From Jeotgalibacillus sp. ET6 (GTDB taxonomy: Bacteria > Bacillota > Bacilli > Bacillales > Jeotgalibacillaceae), in contig NZ_JARUIU010000002.1 in NCBI RefSeq assembly GCF_029667115.1, forward strand, positions 496,001-560,000: DNA of 64,000 nt. The letters run 5' to 3'. This document shows positions 24,392 to 32,638 of this stretch, piece by piece (the first letter of the stretch is position 1; the number at the start of each line of letters is the position of its first letter). The position numbers were made by a program, and so were the translations under genes. The notes under the pieces were generated by a model. The model searched no databases, was not told where the DNA came from, and saw nothing but the letters and a program-made list of their open reading frames with translations.

Positions 24392-26905
24392 ATGCTTGGA
24401 ATTTTAAACAAGGTGTTTGATGGAACAAAGCGTGATGTCAAAAAGTTTGAAAAAGTAGCGGATCAGGTAGAAGCACTTCAGTCTCAAATGGAGCAGCTTT
24501 CTGATGCCGATTTACGAAATAAAACAGAAGAATTTAAATCCCGTCATGAAAAGGGAGAATCACTTGAAGATCTGATGACCGAAGCATTTGCTGTCATTCG
24601 TGAGTCGGCTAAGCGTGTATTGGGACTTCATCCGTACCGCGTTCAGATCCTGGGTGGTGTGGCTCTGCATGAAGGAAATATAGCTGAAATGAAAACAGGG
24701 GAAGGTAAAACACTGACTTCCACAATGCCTGTTTATTTAAATGCGATCTCTGGCAAAGGCGTTCATGTTGTGACTGTAAATGAATACCTTGCTTCTCGTG
24801 ATGCTGAGGAAATGGGTCAGCTCTATAATTTTTTAGGCCTGTCAGTAGGCTTAAATTTAAATAGCTTAACGAAGGATGAAAAACGCGAAGCGTACCTTGC
24901 AGATATTACGTACAGCACGAACAATGAGCTCGGTTTCGACTATCTTCGTGACAATATGGTGCTTTACAAAGAGCAGATGGTTCAGCGCCCGCTTAATTTC
25001 GCAGTCATTGATGAAGTCGATTCCATCTTAATTGATGAAGCGCGTACACCGCTTATTATCTCAGGACAGGCACAGAAGTCTACTCAGCTGTATATTCAAA
25101 CCAACGCTTTTGTCCGTAATTTACGACTGGACGAAGATTATACGTACGATGAAAAAACAAAAGGCGTTCAGCTGACAGAAGACGGAATTAACAAAGCAGA
25201 AAGTGCTTTCCGTATTGATAACCTTTTCGATATCACCCATGTCACGTTGAACCACCATATTACGCAGTCCCTAAAAGCACATGTCAGCATGAAAGCTGAT
25301 TTTGATTACGTAGTGCAGGAAGGCGACGTCGTCATTGTCGACCAGTTTACCGGCCGTTTAATGAAAGGCCGCCGTTACAGCGACGGGCTTCATCAGGCGA
25401 TTGAAGCAAAAGAGGGCCTCGAGATTCAAAATGAATCAATGACGATGGCGTCTATTACCTTCCAGAACTTTTTCCGTATGTACAAAAAACTGTCCGGTAT
25501 GACCGGTACAGCAAAAACAGAGGAAGAGGAATTCCGCAACATTTACAATATGCGCGTTATTTCCATTCCGACGAACCGGGAAATTATCCGGGACGACCGC
25601 GCCGATTTAATATTTGCTTCAACCAAAGGCAAATACATGGCTGCGGTGGAGGATATTGCAGAGCGTCATCAAAACGGACAGCCGGTCTTAGTCGGAACGG
25701 TGGCGATCGAAACGTCTGAAATTATTTCTGCTCAGCTGAAATTAAAAGGCATCCCGCATAATGTTCTAAACGCGAAAAATCACGGTGGAGAAGCACAAAT
25801 CATCGCAGATGCCGGTAAACGCGGCGCTGTAACCATTGCTACGAATATGGCCGGCCGTGGTACGGATATCAAGCTTGGCGAAGGTGTGACAGAAGTAGGC
25901 GGACTTGCTGTAATTGGTACAGAGCGTCATGAATCACGACGGATTGATAATCAGCTTCGTGGACGTGCAGGACGTCAGGGAGATCCGGGTGTGACGCAAT
26001 TCTATCTTTCCATGGAAGATGAACTGATGCGCCGCTTTGGCTCTGATAACATGAAGAGTATGATGGCTCGTCTTGGAATGGATGATACGCAGCCAATTCA
26101 AAGTAAAATGGTGACGCGGGCGGTTGAATCTGCTCAGAAACGTGTAGAAGGAAATAACTTTGATGCACGTAAACAGCTTCTTCAATATGATGATGTACTT
26201 CGCCAGCAGCGTGAAGTCATTTATAAAGACCGCTATGAGGTATTAGATTCCGAAAATCTGCGTACGATTATAGAGAAGATGCTTGAAAGCACTGTATATA
26301 ATGCGGTAGATCAATATGCTCCTGCAGTTGAGGAAAAGGATGAATGGGATCTTAAAGGTCTGGAAAACTTTATTTTTGCCAACCTTTTACCTGAAGGCGA
26401 GCTTGTTGAAAGCGATATGGCCGGTAAATCAAATGATGAGCTGAAATCACTTCTTCTTGATAAAGTGACCGAGCGCTATAATGCAAGAGAAACAGAACTT
26501 GGCGACCGGATGCGCGAGTTTGAAAAAGTTATTCTTCTTCGCTCAATTGATACGAAATGGATTGACCATATCGATGCGATGGACCAGCTTCGTCAAGGGA
26601 TCCATTTACGCGCATATGGTCAGATTGATCCTCTTCGCGAATATCAAAATGAAGGCTTTGCTATGTTTGAAACGATGCAGGCTTCGATTAATGAAGATGT
26701 ATCCAAATACATTATGAAAGCCGAAATCCGCAACAACCTTGAGCGTCAGGAAGTAGCAAAAGGGCAGGCGGTTAATCCAAAAGAAGACAGTGAAACAAAA
26801 AAGAAAGCCCAGCCGGTCCGAAAAACAAATCCGGTAGGCCGCAATGAGCCATGTCCATGCGGCAGCGGCAAGAAATTTAAAAACTGTCATGGCGTTACGC
26901 AATAA
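24392..26905 (+). CDS. secA: Preprotein translocase ATPase SecA
   Basis: 837 aa, full length for Bacillus. SecA drives secretory proteins through SecYEG using ATP. Walker A MKTGEGKT lies near residue 105, the DEAD-type box [13 protein letters not shown] near 210, and nucleotide-binding domain 2 motifs ([39 protein letters not shown]) are intact. The preprotein-crosslinking and helical scaffold domains follow. The C-terminus has a lysine-rich linker and the zinc-binding SEC-C motif [25 protein letters not shown] precedes the ATG. Followed by a terminator and prfB, as in B. subtilis. Confidence 0.98.
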   Translation: MLGILNKVFDGTKRDVKKFEKVADQVEALQSQMEQLSDADLRNKTEEFKSRHEKGESLEDLMTEAFAVIRESAKRVLGLHPYRVQILGGVALHEGNIAEMKTGEGKTLTSTMPVYLNAISGKGVHVVTVNEYLASRDAEEMGQLYNFLGLSVGLNLNSLTKDEKREAYLADITYSTNNELGFDYLRDNMVLYKEQMVQRPLNFAVIDEVDSILIDEARTPLIISGQAQKSTQLYIQTNAFVRNLRLDEDYTYDEKTKGVQLTEDGINKAESAFRIDNLFDITHVTLNHHITQSLKAHVSMKADFDYVVQEGDVVIVDQFTGRLMKGRRYSDGLHQAIEAKEGLEIQNESMTMASITFQNFFRMYKKLSGMTGTAKTEEEEFRNIYNMRVISIPTNREIIRDDRADLIFASTKGKYMAAVEDIAERHQNGQPVLVGTVAIETSEIISAQLKLKGIPHNVLNAKNHGGEAQIIADAGKRGAVTIATNMAGRGTDIKLGEGVTEVGGLAVIGTERHESRRIDNQLRGRAGRQGDPGVTQFYLSMEDELMRRFGSDNMKSMMARLGMDDTQPIQSKMVTRAVESAQKRVEGNNFDARKQLLQYDDVLRQQREVIYKDRYEVLDSENLRTIIEKMLESTVYNAVDQYAPAVEEKDEWDLKGLENFIFANLLPEGELVESDMAGKSNDELKSLLLDKVTERYNARETELGDRMREFEKVILLRSIDTKWIDHIDAMDQLRQGIHLRAYGQIDPLREYQNEGFAMFETMQASINEDVSKYIMKAEIRNNLERQEVAKGQAVNPKEDSETKKKAQPVRKTNPVGRNEPCPCGSGKKFKNCHGVTQ

Positions 26906-26918
26906 GCCTCTTTTATGA

Positions 26919-26953
26919 CTGACCCGCCGCTTTCGACGGGTCAGCTTTCTTTT
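26919..26953 (+). terminator. Terminator of secA
   Basis: CTGACCCG (26919-26926) pairs with CGGGTCAG (26937-26944), followed by CTTTCTTTT. An outer CCTCTTTT...AAAAGAGG pairing (26908 and 26961) could extend the structure. Confidence 0.8.
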
Positions 26954-27010
26954 GAAAAACAAAAGAGGATTTTTATTTACAAAAAATAAAACATAAGGTG
27001 GACCTTAATT

Positions 27011-28109
27011 ATGGAAATGTTTGAAGTAAAAGCAGAGTTAGAGAGAACAGCTAAGGTATTAGCGGACTTCAGGGGGTCTCTTTGACTTAGATAACAAAGA
27101 AGCTCAAATTGCAGAGATTGATGAGAGAATGGTGGAACCGACTTTTTGGGATGATCAGCAAAAAGCGCAATCCGTTATTAACGATTTGAACGCCTTAAAA
27201 GAGACAGTCCATGGCTACAGAGACCTTCTAGACACGCAGGAAAACCTTGAGCTTACACATGAACTGCTGAAAGAAGAGCCTGACGCTGAACTTGAAAAAG
27301 ATATGGTAGCTGAAATGAAAGCATATATGAAGTCCCTGGATGAATTTGAACTTCAGCTTTTATTAAGTGAGCCATATGATAAAAATAACGCCATTTTAGA
27401 ACTGCATCCTGGAGCGGGAGGCACTGAATCTCAGGACTGGGGCTCCATGCTGCTTCGCATGTATACACGCTGGGGAGAAAAGCAGGGATTCAAAGTGGAA
27501 ACAATGGATTATCTTCCAGGAGATGAAGCGGGGATAAAAAGTGTCACACTTCTTTTCAAAGGCCATAATGCGTACGGTTACTTGAAAGCAGAAAAGGGCG
27601 TTCACCGTCTTGTGCGAATCTCCCCATTTGATTCATCAGGACGCCGCCATACTTCCTTCGTATCCTGCGATATCATGCCTGAATTCAATGATGAAATTGA
27701 AATCGAAATCCGCACCGAAGATTTGAAAATTGATACGTACCGGGCAAGCGGTGCAGGCGGTCAGCATATCAATACAACGGATTCTGCTGTCCGTATTACT
27801 CACCTTCCCACCAATACTGTTGTATCGTGCCAAAATGAACGCTCACAAATCAAAAACCGTGAGCACGCCATGAAAATGCTGAAATCAAAGCTGTACCAGC
27901 TGCGAATTGAAGAACAGGAACAAAAACTTGCCGACATCCGTGGCGAGCAAAAAGAAATCGGCTGGGGAAGCCAGATCCGTTCGTATGTTTTCCACCCATA
28001 CTCCATGGTAAAGGATCACCGGACAAGTGCTGAATCAGGTAATGTTCAAGGTGTGATGGATGGGGAGTTGGATGTTTTTATTAATGCTTATTTGCGCTCC
28101 AGGCTATAA
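27011..28109 (+). CDS. prfB: Peptide chain release factor 2 with programmed +1 frameshift
   Basis: 365 aa when joined as 27011-27082 plus 27084-28109. The first frame starts at ATG 27011 (AAGGTGG upstream) and runs 24 codons to an in-frame TGA at 27083. The site AGGGGG-TCT-CTT-TGA-C is the classic RF2 autoregulatory signal: a Shine-Dalgarno-like AGGGGG before CTT, a slow TGA codon, and a +1 slip to GAC. Low RF2 favours the shift. The second frame has the SPF anticodon-like motif ([16 protein letters not shown]) and the GGQ loop ([14 protein letters not shown]) that triggers peptide release at UGA and UAA. Length and motifs are complete. Not a pseudogene despite the frame break. Confidence 0.96.
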
Positions 28110-28112
28110 GGG

Positions 28113-28240
28113 GCAGACCGCTGGCAAACGCTCGCATTCTTCGTTGCGAATCCTGATCCAGATGCTCATTGCCGGTAAAGGCAACTCCGCTCTGTCTCAG
28201 GATTCGCACCTCGACTGACAAGCGTTTTCAGCTAGTCTGC
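28113..28240. repeat. Repeat family B, unit 1
   Basis: 128 bp from GCAGACCGCTGGCAAACGCT to AGCTAGTCTGC. The ends are imperfect inverted repeats of about 19 bp. In the middle, TTGCCGGTAAAGGCAA is a small perfect hairpin. It begins four bases after the prfB stop. Confidence 0.9.
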
Positions 28241-28293
28241 CTCGTTTGCATCGGTGCAGTAGCTGAAGAATTTTATTATCTTTGATACACAGA

Positions 28294-28421
28294 GCAGACC
28301 GCTGAGAAACGCTCGCATTCTTCGTTGCTCATCACGCCCCAGATGCTCATTGCCGGTAAAGGCAACTCCGCTCTGTGTCGAGAGTCGCGCCTTGAATGAC
28401 AAGCGTTTTGGGCTAGTCTGC
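28294..28421. repeat. Repeat family B, unit 2
   Basis: 128 bp, GCAGACCGCTGAGAAACGCT to GGGCTAGTCTGC, same internal TTGCCGGTAAAGGCAA hairpin. It is separated from unit 1 by 53 unrelated bases and shares its last two bases (GC) with the first two of unit 3. Confidence 0.9.
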
Positions 28422-28547
28422 AGACCGCTGGCAAGCGCTCGCATTCTTCGTTGCTCACCCTGCCCCAGATGCTCATTGCCAGAGGAGGCAACTCCGCTCT
28501 GCGTTAGGGTTCGCTCCTTGACTGACAAGCGCTTTCAGCTAGTCTGC
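28420..28547. repeat. Repeat family B, unit 3
   Basis: 128 bp, abutting unit 2 at GTCTGCAGAC, a palindromic junction. The internal hairpin is changed to TTGCCAGAGGAGGCAA, with arms kept and loop altered, which suggests selection or conversion that keeps pairing. Confidence 0.9.
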
Positions 28548-28608
28548 GAACGGTCTTATTTAATTATTTTATAAGTTGAGACATCTTAAGGAGATTTGAT
28601 GAAATAAA

Positions 28609-28726
28609 GGCAAGCGCTCGCATTCTTCGTTGCTCACCCTGCCCCAGATGCTCATTGCAAGAAGAGGCAACTCCGCTCTGTGTCAGGGTTCGCTCCTTGA
28701 CTGACAAGCGCTTTCAGCTAGTCTGC
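28609..28726. repeat. Repeat family B, unit 4 (left end missing)
   Basis: It starts at GGCAAGCGCTCGCATTC without the GCAGACCGCT end and runs to AGCTAGTCTGC. Preceded by a 61-base spacer (28548-28608) that recurs almost unchanged at 28727-28787, so units 3-4 and 4-5 arose by tandem duplication of about 180 bp. Confidence 0.88.
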
Positions 28727-28787
28727 GAACTGTCTTATTTAATTATTTTATCAGTTGAGACATCTTAAGGAGATTTGATGAAATAAA

Positions 28788-28905
28788 GGCAAGCACTCAC
28801 ATTCTTCGTTGCTCATCCTGATCCAGATGCTCATTGCCGGTAAAGGCAAGTCCGTTCTGTCTCAAGATTTGCGCCTTGAATGACAAGCATTTTGGGCTAG
28901 TCTGC
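28788..28905. repeat. Repeat family B, unit 5 (left end missing)
   Basis: From GGCAAGCACTCACATTC to GGGCTAGTCTGC. It carries the TTGCCGGTAAAGGCAA hairpin of units 1 and 2 but the spacer context of unit 4. A lone left-end remnant GCAGACGCTG follows at 28958-28967. Confidence 0.85.
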
Positions 28906-28985
28906 GTTGTTTGTTTTCTTATAGTTACTGATGCTTGTTCTTTCTTGAATAGGCAGAGCAGACGCTGATTATTGTGGGGGAGAGA

Positions 28986-29183
28986 ATGAAAAAACTTAGT
29001 AACTTCATTTTAGGAGTAGTTTTTTTTATCATTTACCTTTTAATATTTAATTTTATTTGGAATCACTTCTTGCGAATTAATTCATCTATAGAAGTCTTCA
29101 TTGGCAGCTTAATCGTCTTATTTTTATCGTTTGTACTTGCAATAGTCAGTGCAAATAGCCTTATTAAAGTAAATCAGAGTTAG
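28986..29183 (+). CDS. Small two-helix membrane protein, hypothetical
   Basis: 65 aa from ATG 28986 with GGGGGAGAG just upstream. Two membrane helices (FILGVVFFIIYLLIFNFIW and FIGSLIVLFLSFVLAIVSAN) flank a short hydrophilic loop. No family recognised. It lies between the family B repeats and a broken family A repeat, with no other gene close by, so it may be a recent or dispensable gene. Confidence 0.55.
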   Translation: MKKLSNFILGVVFFIIYLLIFNFIWNHFLRINSSIEVFIGSLIVLFLSFVLAIVSANSLIKVNQS

Positions 29184-29189
29184 TTTTGG

Positions 29190-29275
29190 AGGAGGGCTTA
29201 GCGCCGTCCCTGCTGAAAGCGCTCGCCTGAAGTGCAGTGAACCGGTTAAAAGCTGCTAATACGCTACTGCTTTTA
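29190..29275 (+). repeat. Interspersed repeat family A, 3' half copy
   Basis: Only the right half remains: GGCTTAGCGCCGTCCCTGCT, GAAAGCGCTCGCCTGAAGTG, then a decayed end AAAGCTGCTAATACGCTACT followed by GCTTTTAATT. The conserved left half and the strong terminator are lost. Confidence 0.8.
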
Positions 29276-29350
29276 ATTGGCAAAAAGCCAGCATAACAAC
29301 AGTAATTTGCCTTTTCTCCTGAAGTGAATACCGAGTTTCTTCTATTATAT

Positions 29351-29399
29351 AGCCTTTCATGATTTGAGAGAGTTCTCATTATATGAAAGGTTATTTATT
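29351..29399 (+). terminator. Terminator-like hairpin before yvjA
   Basis: CCTTTCAT (29353) pairs with ATGAAAGG (29383-29390), with an inner TGAGA/TCTCA stem, followed by TTATTTATTTT. It ends the repeat-rich segment. Confidence 0.6.
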
Positions 29400-29454
29400 T
29401 TGAGTGAATACAGTCTTTAGTGCTTCACCACACTGCCGCTCTATTTGAATGTTA

Positions 29455-29483
29455 TTCACATACGTGTTGGTTCATGCTATACT
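29455..29483 (+). promoter_or_regulatory. Candidate promoter of yvjA
   Basis: TTCACA (29455-29460), a 17-base spacer and TATACT (29478-29483), 46 bases before the start codon. Confidence 0.55.
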
Positions 29484-29528
29484 CTCAAACGGTGAAAAGC
29501 AAAGTTTGAAGAGAAAGGTTGCATAACG

Positions 29529-30398
29529 ATGAAAAAAAGAAATAGAAAAAATAACCCGAGATCGACCAAAATAGATACCATTCTGGATTATCTCTATATT
29601 ATCCTAGGTTCTATTTTTGTTGCGATTGCATTTAATGTATTTTTGCTTCCCAATGAAGTGGCTTCAGGCGGTGTGAGCGGAATTAGTACGATTTTGTATG
29701 GAGTATTTGATTGGAGACCGTCGCTGGTTCAACTGGCATTTAACATTCCGTTGTTTATAGCAGGGCTCGTCTTTCTCGGCTTTCAATTTGGCCTGAAAAC
29801 AGCCGTTGGCTCATTCTTTCTGCCGTTTGCTGTTTTTTTAACAGAGTCCTGGGGACCTTGGACAGAAGAACCGCTGCTTGGTGCTTTGTTCGGAGGTATT
29901 GGAGTTGGCATGGGGCTTGGAGTGGTTTTCAGAGGAAAAGCTTCTACTGGAGGAACGGATTTAGCGGCTCAGATCATTCATAAATATTCAGGTTTAGGCT
30001 TAGGAACATGTGTAGCGATGATAGATGGGTTAATTGTTTTGTCCTCTGTTTTTGTGTTTGATATCGAACGTGGTTTGTACGCTTTAATCGGCTTGTATGT
30101 AACAAGTAAAACGATCGATCTTGTACAAATTGGCTTCGGCCGTTCAAAAATGCTTTACATTATTACGAACAAACAGGAAGAAATCAGTCAGGCGATCTTT
30201 GAAGAAGTGGACCGCGGCGTAACCAAATTATCTGCACATGGCGGCTATACGGATCACGAGAGGCCGATTCTGATGTGCGTAATTGATCAAACTGAATTCT
30301 CAAAGTTAAAAAATGTGGTCCGTAAAATAGATCCTAATGCGTTTGTTATTGTCAGTGATGCTGCAGAAGTGCTGGGAGAAGGATTTAAGCGGGCGTAA
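29529..30398 (+). CDS. yvjA: YitT family membrane protein with DUF2179 domain (YvjA)
   Basis: 289 aa. Basic N-terminus, then five to six membrane helices (LDYLYIILGSIFVAIAFNVFLLP, the GGVSGISTILYGVF loop, GLGVVFRGKASTGGTDLAAQI) typical of the YitT/YvjA family. Residues about 205-285 form the cytoplasmic DUF2179 domain (MLYIITNKQEEISQAIFEEV, HGGYTDHERPILMCVI). The function is not established; related domains bind small ligands. The position between prfB and cccB is conserved with B. subtilis. Ribosome site GAGAAAGG. Confidence 0.9.
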   Translation: MKKRNRKNNPRSTKIDTILDYLYIILGSIFVAIAFNVFLLPNEVASGGVSGISTILYGVFDWRPSLVQLAFNIPLFIAGLVFLGFQFGLKTAVGSFFLPFAVFLTESWGPWTEEPLLGALFGGIGVGMGLGVVFRGKASTGGTDLAAQIIHKYSGLGLGTCVAMIDGLIVLSSVFVFDIERGLYALIGLYVTSKTIDLVQIGFGRSKMLYIITNKQEEISQAIFEEVDRGVTKLSAHGGYTDHERPILMCVIDQTEFSKLKNVVRKIDPNAFVIVSDAAEVLGEGFKRA

Positions 30399-30451
30399 AA
30401 TGCTATACTTGTAATATATAAAGATTTACAGCTGAAGGATGAGGTGCAGTA

Positions 30452-30763
30452 ATGAAAAAATTAGTTTTAAGTCTTGTAATGGGATCTGCTGTTTTTCTCG
30501 CAGCGTGCGGAGGCGATTCTGAAAGCTCAGGTCCGTCCACAGAAGAAATGAATCCTGAAGAGCTTTATATGGGTAAATGCTCCAGCTGCCACGGTGGAAA
30601 TCTGGAGGGATCAAGCGCCCCTGACATTTCCAGTGTCGGAGCAAGCAAATCCTATGATGAAATTCTTGATGTCATACTTGAGGGACAAGGGATGATGCCT
30701 GGCGGGATGCTGGAAGGAGAACGCGCGGAAGAAGTCGCAAAATGGCTTTCTGAGAAAAAATAG
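30452..30763 (+). CDS. cccB: Cytochrome c-551, lipoprotein type
   Basis: 103 aa. The signal peptide ends in VFLAAC with lipid-anchored Cys19. An acidic linker precedes the heme c motif C43-SS-C46-H47 (MGKCSSCHGG). The distal Met ligand is probably in GQGMMPGGM. A small single-heme cytochrome on the outer face of the membrane that carries electrons to a cytochrome oxidase. GATGAGGTG stands before the ATG. It is 53 bases after yvjA and ends in a strong terminator. Confidence 0.93.
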   Translation: MKKLVLSLVMGSAVFLAACGGDSESSGPSTEEMNPEELYMGKCSSCHGGNLEGSSAPDISSVGASKSYDEILDVILEGQGMMPGGMLEGERAEEVAKWLSEKK

Positions 30764-30777
30764 ACTGGTAAATAAAG

Positions 30778-30814
30778 CAATCTTTTTTCTAAATTGGAAA
30801 AAGATTGTTTTTTT
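30778..30814 (+). terminator. Terminator of cccB
   Basis: CAATCTTTTTTC (30778-30789) pairs with GGAAAAAGATTG (to 30807), followed by seven T. Confidence 0.85.
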
Positions 30815-30851
30815 GTTGCAGAGAAGAAACATAAATGTAATATAAAAAACG

Positions 30852-30880
30852 TTAACAAACAGGTTTAAAATCGTTATACT
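30852..30880 (+). promoter_or_regulatory. Candidate promoter of ftsEX
   Basis: TTAACA (30852-30857), a 17-base spacer and TATACT (30875-30880). The 150-base leader before ftsE shows no regulatory RNA I recognise. Confidence 0.6.
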
Positions 30881-31032
30881 ACTCTTGTAGCGAAAAATCG
30901 AGTGTATCCTCCGTATTTTGACATTGGCTCAATTCTCCTATCCGAAATCGGAAATGCTAGGTAAATAGCCTGACAATTTACACCTCTGAGAAACCAGTAA
31001 GATCCAAATTCAAAGATTAGGTGAGTATACAT

Positions 31033-31719
31033 ATGATTCAAATGAAACAAGTTTATAAGAAGTATTCCAACGGCATCATGGCTGCAAACGGCTTTGATGT
31101 AAATATTCAGCAAGGTGAATTTGTATATGTCGTTGGACCCAGCGGCGCTGGCAAGACAACATTCATTAAAATGATGTACCGGGAAGAAAAGCCTACTAAA
31201 GGAACCATTTTAATAAACGATGTCGACATTGCGACATTAAAAGCTAAGCGTGTTCCCTATTTGCGTCGAAACATCGGCGTAGTCTTCCAGGATTTTAAAC
31301 TATTAAATCAATTGACTGTCTATGAAAATATTGCTTTTGCTTTAGAAGTAATAGAAGAGCATCCTAAAACAATTAAAAAGAGGGCGATGGAAGTGCTTGA
31401 CCTGGTCGGGTTAAAGCATAAAGCCAGAATGATGCCCGATGAGCTTTCCGGAGGAGAACAACAGCGAATATCAATTGCGCGCTCAATTGCAAATCAGCCC
31501 AAAATTATGATTGCAGATGAGCCTACAGGTAATCTTGATCCGGAAACGTCATGGGAGATTATGAATCTTTTTGAAGAAATCAATGCAAGAGGCACGACCA
31601 TCATCATGGCTACTCATAACCGTGAAATTGTCAACACGATTCGTCACCGCGTTATCGCGATCGAAAATGGTTTGATCGTTCGTGACGAGCAGCGAGGGGA
31701 GTATGGTTATGAAGGCTAG
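31033..31719 (+). CDS. ftsE: Cell division ATP-binding protein FtsE
   Basis: 228 aa from ATG 31033; the in-frame GTG 31021 lacks a ribosome site and is itself part of the AGGTGAG site. MIQMKQVYKKYSNGIMAANG is a typical FtsE start. Walker A GPSGAGKTTFIK, the Q-loop VFQDFKLL, signature LSGGEQQRISIARS and Walker B IMIADEP are intact. Forms a membrane ATPase with FtsX that transmits cytoplasmic signals to peptidoglycan hydrolases outside. The gene end overlaps the ftsX start. Confidence 0.97.
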   Translation: MIQMKQVYKKYSNGIMAANGFDVNIQQGEFVYVVGPSGAGKTTFIKMMYREEKPTKGTILINDVDIATLKAKRVPYLRRNIGVVFQDFKLLNQLTVYENIAFALEVIEEHPKTIKKRAMEVLDLVGLKHKARMMPDELSGGEQQRISIARSIANQPKIMIADEPTGNLDPETSWEIMNLFEEINARGTTIIMATHNREIVNTIRHRVIAIENGLIVRDEQRGEYGYEG

Positions 31720-32593
31720 AACAATTTCAAGACATTTCAGGGAAAGCTTTAAGAGCCTCATCCGAAATGGGTGGATGACATTCGCATCCGTCAGTGCCGT
31801 CACTGTAACACTATTGCTGGTTGGCGTATTCACAGCCTTGATGCTTAACATGAATAAAGCTGCAACTGACATTGAAAACGACGTTGAGATGAACGTTTAT
31901 ATAGAGATTGAAGCTGATGAAGTATCTGTCAGCGCACTTGAAGATCAAATAACTGATCTCTCGGGTGTTGAATCTGTCACCTATTCGTCAAAAGAAGAAG
32001 AATTATCCAGTTTAATAGACAGCTTTGGCGATGAAATGGCGTTATTTGAGCAAAACAACCCGCTGCGGGATAAATTCATTGTTAAGGCAACCGACCCCCG
32101 GCAGACAGAACGGCTGGCGAGTCAGATTACAACCATCGAAAATATAGCGGCTGTCGAGTATGGGGAAGACAAAATCGATCAGCTTTTTGAAACATTGGAA
32201 GTCAGCCGGAATGTTGGAGCGGTTCTGATATTCGGATTACTGTTTACGGCTATGTTCTTAATATCCAACACCATTAAAATCACGATTGTAGCAAGAAGAA
32301 GAGAAATAGAGATTATGAAACTTGTAGGGGCTTCAAACTGGTTTGTAAGGTTTCCCTTCCTGCTCGAAGGAATCTGGCTCGGAATCATTGGCGCCATACT
32401 CCCGATCGCAGTCGTTTCAGTCCTTTACTATAATGTGTATGAATTCATGGAGCCACGGTTGGAAAATTCATTTATCCAGATACTAGAGTTTACACCATTT
32501 ATCTATCAAATAAACGCTCTTATTCTATTAATGGGTGTAGTCATTGGCATGTGGGGAAGCTTTATGTCTGTCCGAAAGTTTTTGAAAGTTTAA
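31709..32593 (+). CDS. ftsX: Cell division membrane protein FtsX
   Basis: 294 aa from ATG 31709 (GAGGGGAG upstream), overlapping ftsE by 11 bases. Starts MKARTISRHFRESFKSLIRNGWMTFASVSAV as in Bacillus FtsX. One membrane helix, an extracellular domain of about 130 residues, then three further helices with the TIKITIVARRREIEIMKLVGA loop that contacts FtsE. The extracellular domain engages a coiled-coil hydrolase activator. The next gene encodes such a protein. Confidence 0.97.
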   Translation: MKARTISRHFRESFKSLIRNGWMTFASVSAVTVTLLLVGVFTALMLNMNKAATDIENDVEMNVYIEIEADEVSVSALEDQITDLSGVESVTYSSKEEELSSLIDSFGDEMALFEQNNPLRDKFIVKATDPRQTERLASQITTIENIAAVEYGEDKIDQLFETLEVSRNVGAVLIFGLLFTAMFLISNTIKITIVARRREIEIMKLVGASNWFVRFPFLLEGIWLGIIGAILPIAVVSVLYYNVYEFMEPRLENSFIQILEFTPFIYQINALILLMGVVIGMWGSFMSVRKFLKV

Positions 32594-32638
32594 GAGCAAA
32601 CATAAAAATAGAGGGTAAAGTTGAAGGGAGAACGTATT

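Noticed and set aside
27011-27085. prfB as a frameshifted pseudogene
   Set aside because: The break is exactly the known RF2 recoding site and the rest of the gene is intact.
28232-28574. Open frames of 71-98 codons in the 28.2-28.6 kb repeats
   Set aside because: They are built from family B repeat units (the protein repeats ALSTQSGVAFTGNEHLG-like blocks) with no independent ribosome site; repeat DNA rather than genes.
28113-28905. CRISPR array
   Set aside because: Units are 118-128 bp with inverted ends and nearly no unique spacers; no cas genes nearby.
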